Shown here: piece after piece, positions 8,901-15,497 of the stretch
Position numbering within the stretch: position 1 is the first letter of the stretch
Layout: each line of letters opens with the position of its first letter
Origin: Lachnospiraceae bacterium
GTDB lineage: Bacteria; Bacillota; Clostridia; Lachnospirales; Lachnospiraceae
DNA: 34,626 nt
Direction of reading: 5' to 3'
NCBI GenBank assembly: GCA_016286115.1
Contig: JAEESA010000003.1
Coordinates: 1-34,626 of the forward strand
The notes under the pieces: generated by a model
What the model was told of the DNA's origin: nothing
Seen by the model: only the letters and a program-made list of their open reading frames with translations
The model's database searches: none
Program-made: the position numbers and the translations under genes

Positions 8901-10444
8901 TTCATCCCGGGATTTGGAATATAGGCCACCTCAGACTCCACCCCGGTGGCCAGGTCGTTCAGTGTCTTTCGGACGGTAAGCCCCTTTGTGTGAGCCACAT
9001 TGAGTACATTTTCATCGGAGAGCCTTTTTACCGAATAACCTGTCTTTGTATTATAATCGAGGTCGGAGTATTCCTTCTTCATCGCCTCCGGCTTTTTCAT
9101 CTCGCTGATCCAATCAATCTCGAACTGCTTGGAGCCATCATCGATCCTGTACAAGAATTCATCCACCGACTTGTGTTGAACCTTGTTGAAATCTTTTTTG
9201 TTGGAATCCAGATACTCGATCTCATCCCCGTGTATGCCGGTGATGGTGACATAGTGCCCTGTTTCTTTGATGGATCCGTCAGAGTCTGCCACAGTCCCTG
9301 TAAAATCGAGAAAGCCTGCCACATTCCCTGTGTTGATAATCTCTGCGATCTTTCGCTTGAATGCTTCCCTGGCATTACTTGCCTTAATGCTGTCCGCTTT
9401 TTGATCCTTCCCGTTCAGCTGCGGCATCTTAAATATCATTTTGTTTAGCATCGCATTGTTTTTTTTCAGCTCATCATAAAAGAAATCGCCAAGCTCAAAT
9501 ACGTTTCCTACCGCGTACTTTCCTTTTCCCGCAAACCTTGAAACCTCGGTGACACGTTTTTTATAATCATCCTCATCGGCAAAGAAAGCAAAGTCGTTGC
9601 TGTATTTTTTTACTCTGGGAGAAAAGTTTCTCATATCATATTGCGAGTAGTATCTTTTTGCGGCCTTTTGTCCCTTTTTATTTCTGAGGAACTGGTTTAG
9701 CATGGCAGTACCGGCACAGCAGAAGCAGTTATTGATGCCCTGTTTTTCGTAGATCTGCTCCAGCCCCTTTATGGAGGCATTCAGCTTTTTATTGACCGGC
9801 AGCTCAACAAGCTTTTCGTCATTGAATTCCGCAAAGGTGGGATCATTGATCTTGTAATACTCCATGAGCCAGTCAAATTCCGCGCGAAGCTCCTGGTCCA
9901 CATCGTCATTCCAGTCATAGTCCGCCCTTTCCTTTCCTTTCCCATCGATCATGGTCGTTTGATGCATGAATTTCTGTCTGATCAGCACCAGATCGTTTCT
10001 CTCCTTTGGCGCAGCCTTTTTGTCGATCCCCAAAAGACGGCAGAGGGATGCCATGTGTACTTCCTTGTCTTTGTCATTATAGATCTTCCTGCCTGCGGCA
10101 ATCTCCTCAGGAGAGAGCCTTTCTACCTCCCCTCCCCTGTATACGATCTCTTCCTTTGGTTCCTCCTCTATGATCCGGTTTTGGTTTTCCTGCTGCCCTT
10201 CTCTCTCACCCTCTTTTGGCATCTCAATAGAATTGCCTGCGATGGGCGGCATCTCTTTTTTTACAGTTTCCCGTGCCTTTTTCTCATCTGCTGCTTGGGA
10301 TGCCTTTTTTAGCTCCCCCGGCACCATTTTTTTCTGCAGGGGAAGGGGATCTATCTTATAGGGAGACTGCTTCTGCTCCTTCTTTACTTCGGTCCTGATC
10401 TCGGACTGTTTCTTTTTTTCTATTTCAAACGGCTGGTCGCTCAT
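2957..10444 (-). CDS. Giant (2495 aa) coiled-coil protein with N-terminal papain/C39-like cysteine peptidase domain and C-terminal ABC1/UbiB-type kinase domain
   Basis: Single uninterrupted ORF; ATGA overlap with the upstream GNAT gene. N-terminus: EQIYEKQGINNCFCCAGTAMLNQFL and ETGHYVTITGIHGDEIEYLDSN (Cys/His/Asp pattern). Long E/K-rich heptad-like central region. C-terminal third: KSLGAASVGQAF...KQVVIKLLRPDARNRM, IEEELDLTREAENCR, GYYHGDLHAGNIMISNPGVTIIDFGNTTRLS. Confidence 0.85.
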   Translation of the reverse strand: MSDQPFEIEKKKQSEIRTEVKKEQKQSPYKIDPLPLQKKMVPGELKKASQAADEKKARETVKKEMPPIAGNSIEMPKEGEREGQQENQNRIIEEEPKEEIVYRGGEVERLSPEEIAAGRKIYNDKDKEVHMASLCRLLGIDKKAAPKERNDLVLIRQKFMHQTTMIDGKGKERADYDWNDDVDQELRAEFDWLMEYYKINDPTFAEFNDEKLVELPVNKKLNASIKGLEQIYEKQGINNCFCCAGTAMLNQFLRNKKGQKAAKRYYSQYDMRNFSPRVKKYSNDFAFFADEDDYKKRVTEVSRFAGKGKYAVGNVFELGDFFYDELKKNNAMLNKMIFKMPQLNGKDQKADSIKASNAREAFKRKIAEIINTGNVAGFLDFTGTVADSDGSIKETGHYVTITGIHGDEIEYLDSNKKDFNKVQHKSVDEFLYRIDDGSKQFEIDWISEMKKPEAMKKEYSDLDYNTKTGYSVKRLSDENVLNVAHTKGLTVRKTLNDLATGVESEVAYIPNPGMKVSTAPMEEYVIPEEELITTFINQEEPKKTRTKEKIKEAGLKGTKEESEEETRYIVSLEKESEKKQRKKPVSKTRTVNEEKKQVRELKLLPDADAESLDAFRRLDNKKYDKTMERIMNQAVRTGFTITRDLPKEKRLLYDLDNTLSDVKDIKDLIFSLEDKQYVRADRELAIARLSAVQGRNLSHLLLNDKKTFGDSNAMKKVKGAIRDLEELLTSEKKRQLTSKEMDEIAGLYRTAMEECQKYCDEKTSTRESGSRRRAMVEAALKRLTREAELFELGRQALRADGEEAGTVRSGMALLSYAALSDYTYRLKNTNRLRKAETEKDDLKREAEMKQAAYGALEKKYNTLKEKKEEEYGSLAIIRIPFDSELNDLKIKLEARAKDLESTNEKLEKLSGVKEDLLKAQEEREEKRRARADEIKSKGARRIRKDLEKLPNDLRLIAYTLDNGYGPSYLFKDPKKPTSAEKRAMRELINARRALSTLEPGSPKAVTVRLHGHFVRFLSDQFGNLMMQSEGHSLSLSLRGDQIADNFSKDVFERPEIYEEGDVREIIESQKTDLSSMNRGELLRSREYCARVLHKKTGIAMNLLNNVPVSELKNAALIALDKNTDRKKLISTFTKYVERQNTRHRDVHINTVLNLELQKVGKGSTDGVKLLYEDMEEESGWREEEELVRDFAADLLFSEDTWVSDGMKKEPALRMRSLLLRHSRAISLIISDQFRNKEKQPEGLVTGMVEKLPIFAFSEGGGDELKGKLEEALEQVRAFVEKMVDARIKEMKLGSFAEGAAKAVAKGKLMDPKEVQKVIEERLPALNAKELKELSKVDKYIDDAVKNTMDEVQQVFDKSVEMIFGNAKEKKEETEEKEKKDDGISDFEVIETSPLLTANRKYAETEERNKLLKQRFDSETAELSELKYRIQKENLTLAALLLQGRNKDIKARSKQDIKGVNNSKAIRKTKSDIQKLFEAREKLLKQNDVTKEELKRNEEELLPAKKAVEAEAKKERMNNIRIRIRNREEKKPALLMDIQRKNEAIELKNKEVADLTKEKAELDKQVNALRDQADQLLFKLTEIDREYNKKKKLEKKEREKKEGKKASAEEDIDPRANPLHVPVEQEAQALMPRINEGKKQLREKDERLKALKAELKKLKESVHAAEKELKELPEKSVQELEDILNATTKGKKGQGLFMKNVFQTYFKNVPVMDQRSMLAGAIRNAKPVPRLTKKERDKLSSEDRMDLMTSMLGGMFKGAGPLFQKMLQGIPMGKDFPRGLKKAIQDTQDSLASIPEEVVRAHMDGMIERSNGRIQKIEVGKSLGAASVGQAFLCTVYGKRELSGGKQVVIKLLRPDARNRMMREKQVMLNAARLTDEAEMLPAEIEAMRKKNQIGGMEATYLGNLQRIEEELDLTREAENCRLGAVYDKPAMDYETKKEKPNMCDAMKLSDLAEPTSDTCVMEIAGSMTVKKYLSDIKEKGDRALLPFLKMEDEVRDGKKTGRKIPAKDKEGKYSIREDLTAIEDRELSEIKQELIRTANELDKKQKALCQVAQKWVTEGIFEAGYYHGDLHAGNIMISNPGVTIIDFGNTTRLSSDQQEKISKLMMAATFSDVGDFRHAFHTLLENTPEEIYEAKRDELTLIFTEILSMGSEKDAALRISVALAKAQEIGLELPPTIANFVSCQMRLQNTIKEANDTLKGLQNNIDLIDDDVDNIDLRDKEGLERDVVARLMKNTKEITRADDFKLECKLELAKREVLTKEELLAIISAKPEAASALMTPDYSDILRQITAEKEKGEKADKKKIEELENQLYNGYRVKTEKDSKIDAAAYYLALFPLIPRGYKHKRTELGEFEMEKVRKEGDIDEFRWIVEKAYNKTNGKELMEEFEKLEILMKESIKSNSEIKKNSEAMQEGVKKLSTLLWQAQTYRLHEMYDNAKDKEEDESDREPDEFVNVMGEVLSSYKGSLAWRLGIIQGYKVKKALKKVEKRMEEEEDD

Positions 10445-10968
10445 ACTCTACCTCCCCTATATGTATTTTTTATGTATTTTTTGCTGTTCGTAACCAGAAT
10501 ATCGGATATGCCGCCGAAGAGCTTTCTTTCCGCCATATCCCAAAATTCCGAGGTTTCCTCAGTGGGAAGGTAATCTCCGGCGCGAAGGAATTCACCAAGC
10601 TCCTCCTCTGAAACACCATACCCCAGGATTTCCGCCTCCTCCCCCACCAGGATCGTCAGACTCTTTTTTATCTCACTCCTTTGCAGTATGGATGACAGCT
10701 TATTAAGCAATGAAAGCCCTACACCTTTACGGCGATATTCCTCACAGACGTATATGTAGGCAAGCTCTGCCACAACCTCCGTGTCTGTGACCTTGTTGAT
10801 CAGAAACTGGCACATTCCAACGAAAAGCTCTTTTTCGTCCTCTGTTCTTTGGACGGCACCTAAGGTAAAGCATCCATCCTGTCCCCCCCTTTTGATCACA
10901 TACCCCGGCAGCAATCTGCCCATTTTTTCAAGACTTTGTTTTGTAAGCGTATAAAAAATCAGCTTCAT
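10441..10968 (-). CDS. GNAT family N-acetyltransferase-like protein
   Basis: 175 aa; VAELAYIYVCEEYRRKGVGLSLLNKLSSIL resembles GNAT motif A (R-x-x-G-x-G); RBS AGGAGG upstream of ATG 10968. Confidence 0.7.
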   Translation of the reverse strand: MKLIFYTLTKQSLEKMGRLLPGYVIKRGGQDGCFTLGAVQRTEDEKELFVGMCQFLINKVTDTEVVAELAYIYVCEEYRRKGVGLSLLNKLSSILQRSEIKKSLTILVGEEAEILGYGVSEEELGEFLRAGDYLPTEETSEFWDMAERKLFGGISDILVTNSKKYIKNTYRGGRV

Positions 10969-11000
10969 GTAAGCCTCCTGTTCCCTATCCCTTTAAAAGG

Positions 11001-11130
11001 GGCTGTTGCATTCGTCTCAAGGCACGTACGTGCCTTGCAGAATTTGCGCAAAGGTCCGGCTGGACACACAAGTGTGTCCACACGGACTTCTCCGCGTAAT
11101 GCAGATTTGCTGCATTATGCGAATGCAGCC
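11001..11130. repeat. Multi-palindromic cloverleaf-like element
   Basis: Outer arms GGCTG(TTG)CATTCG / CGAATGCAGCC enclose a perfect 20-bp palindrome CAAGGCACGTACGTGCCTTG (11018-11037), TTTGCGCAAA (11043-11052), GTCCG..TGGACACAC-AA-GTGTGTCCA..CGGAC (11054-11087) and GCGTAATGCAG..CTGCATTATGC (11094-11120). Confidence 0.8.
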
Positions 11131-12188
11131 GCCCGATACATCCTCTTTACAAATTCCGCAGAGCTCTCGTTCTTCCTTCTTCTTCTGGTGGATACGATGA
11201 TATCCAGGGCATTTTCATCCGGATGATTATCATTATACTCATCGGCAGCATCCTGTACCAGAGACGAAAATACCGAGAGCGCAGCCGGGGTACTGTTTCC
11301 CGAAAACAGCATAACCGTGTTTTTATCTGTACGTATCAGCTCCCCCTCCCTGGGAAGCTCTGTCTTTAAAATATCAAAGAACGCCTTTGAAGCATGATCT
11401 GTTTGAAAGATGATCACGTTTTTGTATTCTATTTTCCCTGCCAGAGCCAGCTCTAAAATGAACTTTAAGAAATGCCTGTTGTAAAGACCGCTCTCATGAT
11501 CATCAAACCTCCACTTGCTGGCATAGGACAAAAACAAAAGCAAAACTCCTATGGAAAAGCCAAGCGGACTGAGAGAATAGCCGGATACGATGGTGAATAA
11601 GGATGCCACTGTAACCGGAACGACAACCGGTATCACCGAAAAAAAATGCAGTTTCCCGAACCGCCTGGTATAAAGAAGCTCATCCACCAAGGGCATCAGG
11701 CCGTACAGATACTCCACCGCCTCCAGAATAAAATACAGCGGTGTGTAATGCAAAAGCATATTCTCATCCACAGCAAACATCCAGCCCGTGAAGAGATTTA
11801 TGATCGTAAATGCGGCTACAACCACCGCCGGTAATGCCAGTATATACCGAAATCTGAGCAGCCGCTGTCTGCTACCGTAGATCCTGTACTCCGCATAAAA
11901 AACCCATACCGCCAGCACAAATGTGGCGGAAAGCTCATCAAGAGTGGGAAGGAGTCTGCTCAGGAAAGGCGACCACCCAAGGCTCTGATCACGCAGAATA
12001 TAGAAAAGCCCCGAAAAAACGGCATTTAATGCTACGGCAGCACCAAGCAGGCAGAATAAAACGGTCTCCAGATCCCTCTTCCGGTTCGTCCTGCTTTTAA
12101 AGGACAAAGCAAAAAGCCCCAGCAGAAGCAGCAGGGACAAACCATCCGCATAGACCGTGGGAAGAGATCTTTCTGCGATCGTGATCAT
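11115..12188 (-). CDS. Polytopic membrane protein with C-terminal degenerate GGDEF-like domain
   Basis: 357 aa; several TM helices, then ESGLYNRHFLKFIL (GGDEF-domain start pattern) but no GGDEF catalytic motif (LIRTDKNTVMLF at the equivalent position). Paralogous to the protein at 18663..19706. Confidence 0.75.
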   Translation of the reverse strand: MITIAERSLPTVYADGLSLLLLLGLFALSFKSRTNRKRDLETVLFCLLGAAVALNAVFSGLFYILRDQSLGWSPFLSRLLPTLDELSATFVLAVWVFYAEYRIYGSRQRLLRFRYILALPAVVVAAFTIINLFTGWMFAVDENMLLHYTPLYFILEAVEYLYGLMPLVDELLYTRRFGKLHFFSVIPVVVPVTVASLFTIVSGYSLSPLGFSIGVLLLFLSYASKWRFDDHESGLYNRHFLKFILELALAGKIEYKNVIIFQTDHASKAFFDILKTELPREGELIRTDKNTVMLFSGNSTPAALSVFSSLVQDAADEYNDNHPDENALDIIVSTRRRRKNESSAEFVKRMYRAAAFA

Positions 12189-12883
12189 ATTTCATCCTCC
12201 TCATAAAACGGCTCCAGGGCGATATGTATCTGAATATAGGCAAGTCCTATTGCAAGGCACACAGGTGTGGAGGATACACCGTTACTGGTAAGTCCCAAAA
12301 GCATCCGCACCACGATGATCAGTAAAAAAAACCAGATACTGCCCGGATTGGATTTTGATGACATAATGATGGATAAGATAGCATAAAAAACCGGAACAAT
12401 GTAAAGAAGGCCATACAGAGGTCCAATGGTATATGCTTTTGTTTCGGAATCTATATAAAAAAAGCTTCCGGTAAAGCTGTTCGTAAGAATTGCAGCGATC
12501 TCTGCAAATGCCGGCAGCATGAAAAGGATACGCGTTTGTCTATTGCTTTCATATCCACACTTTGCTCTCTGTGCAAAAAACAATGCCAGCAGCCCGCAGA
12601 TCAATACAAACAGGATGAAAAACACATGATTGATCATATGATTCATCGTAGCGGCAGCAGGGGCACCTTGACCATTCAGCACAGAACCGATCATGTCGAT
12701 CATCGCCATGGCGATTAACAGTATTTCTGCCGAAAAGAACAGCTTATCCTCCAGCCTTCCCCTCTTCCGGTAGATCCCGGTCTGCCAGATGATACCGAAA
12801 ACAATAAAGACAGCAGCAAGGTTAAACATGAGCGATAAACGGTTCATCTCACTAATATACGACAGCTTTTCCAGAAATCTCAT
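12185..12883 (-). CDS. Polytopic (about 7 TM) membrane protein of unknown function
   Basis: ORF 12185..12907; likely start ATG 12883 (MRFLEKLSYISEMNRLS) with GGAGGGAG upstream; ATGA overlap with the following gene. Confidence 0.75.
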   Translation of the reverse strand: MRFLEKLSYISEMNRLSLMFNLAAVFIVFGIIWQTGIYRKRGRLEDKLFFSAEILLIAMAMIDMIGSVLNGQGAPAAATMNHMINHVFFILFVLICGLLALFFAQRAKCGYESNRQTRILFMLPAFAEIAAILTNSFTGSFFYIDSETKAYTIGPLYGLLYIVPVFYAILSIIMSSKSNPGSIWFFLLIIVVRMLLGLTSNGVSSTPVCLAIGLAYIQIHIALEPFYEEDEI

Positions 12884-12884
12884 A

Positions 12885-14762
12885 TTAGAGCTCCCTCCTC
12901 TCTCCAAAGGTCACAATCTGATCGTTTAATTTGGAGAATAGTTTCCCTGCCAGTCTTATGTCTGTTTGATTGTCAAGTCTTATGACAATCCTCGGCCGCT
13001 CTTTGCACTTTTCCTGAAACCTTGCCAGAGAAAACCTGAGAAGATAGATGGTCTCGATCTCAGGATCGCTGCCCATGGATCTCGCAAAATCGATATAGAA
13101 ATCTCCGGAAGAAAGCCTGTGGCAAAGAAGCATTCCTGCCACCTCCCCATCCTGAAAAAAGCAGCCGGAAACATCAGGATCATACCAGCCTCTGGACAGA
13201 TACGCCAAATCTTCGGATCTTCCTTCGTTGCACATGTATAAACACTTTGCCACTCCACGCTTAAAGTGTCTGTCATCTACATCCCGAAGACTTTTCACGG
13301 AATGAAAGGCTTTGTTTTTTAGAAGAAGTGATTTCTCCAATTCGTCCATGGTCACAAAGTGATTGACACCCACTTTTTTTTCCATGGAAAAGCCGGCGGC
13401 AAAAAGCAACGCCTCCTCCGCGTCAGAAGGTGCAGGCAGCCAGAAATAGCTCATTTCCACATCTTCATTTTTTATCTCGTTACCGTATTCCCGAAGAAGA
13501 GTCTCTCCGGCTTTTTGATCCCTGCTGTGAAAAAAGATGATGTTTGCTTTGTGACTGTCATCCGTTTCCAGATTTTCGTACACCCAGGCCATCAAAGCCG
13601 CAGGTTCTTTCTCTTCCTCCTTTTGCACTGCCAGTCCGCGATAAAAGGGTCTGATGATATCCCGACCCACATCCGGGGGCAGATGCCTTATAAACCGCTC
13701 CATATTATCCGCAGTGATCCGGATGGTATCTTCCATGATGAGTCCCTTCCTCTGATCCTCATCCTTGTCGTAGTTTATGGTCATGGGGATCTCTGCTTTC
13801 TCCTCCGGCTCCTCTGCGTCCGAGAGTCTTCCGTTCATACGACCCCAGGAGAGCTTATAGCTGATGTTCGCCTGAAACGGAGTCTTTCTGATCTCTCTTC
13901 GCCAAAGCTCCCTTCTATCCGTATCCGGCTCATAAGAGAGCTCGCTGTTCTCATCATAGCCACCCTGCAGCTTTTTTCTGGCATACACGGTCTCACCGGA
14001 TTTCCGGGGTTTCTTTTTGCTGTCCAATGCCCTTTCCATAAGCATCGGTACATTTTTATTCATGGCAATGGCGGTTAGATTACTGTACAGAACCTCTCCG
14101 TCGCGCTCGATCAGAGCGGAAAGCATGCCCTGGAGGGATGCCAAAATATATTTTTGCACATGTTTTTCAAAGCCAAACAAAAAATCCACATGGAGGTTCC
14201 CGCCCACCTCGCTGCAAAAAACGATGGCCCGGGGGATCTGTCCTTCATTATAGACCACTCCGCTTATGTCCTGCTCCAGCCTTGTGATATCCTGGTTTTC
14301 TATACGTAGATGCTGCCTTTTAAAGCTCTCGACAAGCTCATTCCACTGGGAAAAGGAAAGATTGGAAAGAGGAATAAATTCCAGTCCCGGAGAGGCAGCC
14401 CTTAATGATTTTTTCACAAGCTGACTGCTTAAAAGCTCTGACATAGGGATCGACATTACATCTGCCCCCGGCTTTACCGCAAAGCCATTTTCCCGGAAAA
14501 AGTCGGTAAGCGAATCCACCGAATCTGCATAATCCGCGTCCATCCACTGTATGCCGCAGTCGAAAAGCTCTTGTTCCGCGGTGCCAAGAAGCTCTCTTCC
14601 TATCCCATTTCTCCTGTCTTCTTCCTTCACCGTAATGGAAAGGATATGCCCATAGGAGCGCTCCTTATATATGGTGATCGCTGCGCCCTCTCCACCTTCA
14701 ATACGAAGAAATCTTTCATCCTCAACTGTCTTTTTAAGCCTCAAGATGGCCTCCTTACCCAC
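12885..14762 (-). CDS. Multi-domain GNAT-like acetyltransferase (apparently tandem/degenerate GNAT modules)
   Basis: 625 aa; ILSITVKEEDRRNGIGRELLGTAEQELFD is GNAT motif A; further GNAT-like segments follow and the C-terminal third is paralogous to the protein at 19706..20554. The start is more likely the TTG at 14744, because AAGGAGG lies inside the first codons of the long version. Confidence 0.75.
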   Translation of the reverse strand: MGKEAILRLKKTVEDERFLRIEGGEGAAITIYKERSYGHILSITVKEEDRRNGIGRELLGTAEQELFDCGIQWMDADYADSVDSLTDFFRENGFAVKPGADVMSIPMSELLSSQLVKKSLRAASPGLEFIPLSNLSFSQWNELVESFKRQHLRIENQDITRLEQDISGVVYNEGQIPRAIVFCSEVGGNLHVDFLFGFEKHVQKYILASLQGMLSALIERDGEVLYSNLTAIAMNKNVPMLMERALDSKKKPRKSGETVYARKKLQGGYDENSELSYEPDTDRRELWRREIRKTPFQANISYKLSWGRMNGRLSDAEEPEEKAEIPMTINYDKDEDQRKGLIMEDTIRITADNMERFIRHLPPDVGRDIIRPFYRGLAVQKEEEKEPAALMAWVYENLETDDSHKANIIFFHSRDQKAGETLLREYGNEIKNEDVEMSYFWLPAPSDAEEALLFAAGFSMEKKVGVNHFVTMDELEKSLLLKNKAFHSVKSLRDVDDRHFKRGVAKCLYMCNEGRSEDLAYLSRGWYDPDVSGCFFQDGEVAGMLLCHRLSSGDFYIDFARSMGSDPEIETIYLLRFSLARFQEKCKERPRIVIRLDNQTDIRLAGKLFSKLNDQIVTFGERREL

Positions 14763-14823
14763 ACGGTTAGCCCTTCATCAGAACGAATAAAATCACATTG
14801 AACACCGGCCATGCGGGAAATGC

Positions 14824-14858
14824 GTAACTGTTCAGACTCCCAGTTTCTGAACAGTTAC
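14824..14858. repeat. Perfect 13-bp inverted repeat (hairpin)
   Basis: GTAACTGTTCAGA - 9 nt - TCTGAACAGTTAC. Confidence 0.8.
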
Positions 14859-14883
14859 AAATATGCTGTAATGTTGTAATCTT

Positions 14884-14914
14884 AGTGAAAGACCGATTAA
14901 ATCAGTCTTTCACT
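14884..14914. repeat. Near-perfect palindrome (hairpin)
   Basis: AGTGAAAGAC(C)GATT-A-AATC(A)GTCTTTCACT, 15-nt arms with one mismatch. Confidence 0.75.
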
Positions 14915-15028
14915 ATGCAAATGCGTCGATGACCCAAAAGATCTGGTCAGAAACAGCTTTTTAAAGATACCGGATCCTAGACTCCATGCTATCACAAAAT
15001 CGGCATCATGCAAAGAAAGGCTTTTCTT

Positions 15029-15196
15029 ATGTGGGACGTACATCTTCACAGCTTCTTTTCCGCAGACAGCGAAACAGACCCGGAGGAGAGACTGTTTCAA
15101 AGTCTGTGTAAACTCAAAAATACCAACATAAGACGAATAAATAGATATGTTGTCAATCGAGCCTTTCAGCCCAGACTGACCCTACCTGCATTGTAA
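15029..15196 (+). pseudogene. Truncated PHP-domain (histidinol-phosphatase-like) N-terminal fragment
   Basis: MWDVHLHSFFSADSETDPEERLFQSL resembles the PHP N-terminus (D-x-H-x-H-S..S-x-D); the rest of the domain is absent. Confidence 0.5.
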
Positions 15197-15371
15197 CGCA
15201 GGATTTTTGCATGTCAAGCGGGAGATCCCAACGGGGCTGCGCGCCCCCGGATCCCCTGCGGGAATGCTTGTTTTAAGCGATGAAGACGACTCAGTACAGA
15301 ATATTCTTAAAGAATACCAGTCTAAATACGAAGAATTTATCCCAGAATGAATTGTAACTTTGCAGTAAAAT

Positions 15372-15408
15372 AAAACATGGCCTACCAATTTGATAGACCA
15401 TGTTTTTT
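15372..15408. terminator. Hairpin, possible bidirectional terminator
   Basis: AAAACATGGcCTA-loop-TAGaCCATGTTTTTT. Confidence 0.6.
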
Positions 15409-15497
15409 AAGTGAATATTTAAGAACGGTTGTTATATGACAACTCTTTTAGGGATTATCTCAGATAGAGTTGTAACAAAACAAGTTTGTTTCATGTC

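Noticed and set aside
2957-10444. Giant coiled-coil protein as a phage tape-measure protein
   Set aside because: No neighbouring phage structural genes, no TM segments, and clear ABC1-kinase and peptidase-like motifs instead.
11018-11120. Possible CRISPR-like array from clustered palindromes
   Set aside because: The palindromes differ from each other in sequence and there are no regularly spaced identical repeats or cas genes.
13359-14078. 239-aa plus-strand ORF (and many 60-150 aa ORFs on the plus strand across 3600-10400)
   Set aside because: Antisense to long purine-rich coding sequences; Ser/Phe-rich translations without SD or domain signal.
15439-15473. ACAACTCT...AGAGTTGT inverted repeat downstream of nrdD
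   Set aside because: Only 8-bp arms with a 19-nt loop and no T-tract; too weak to call a terminator or element end.
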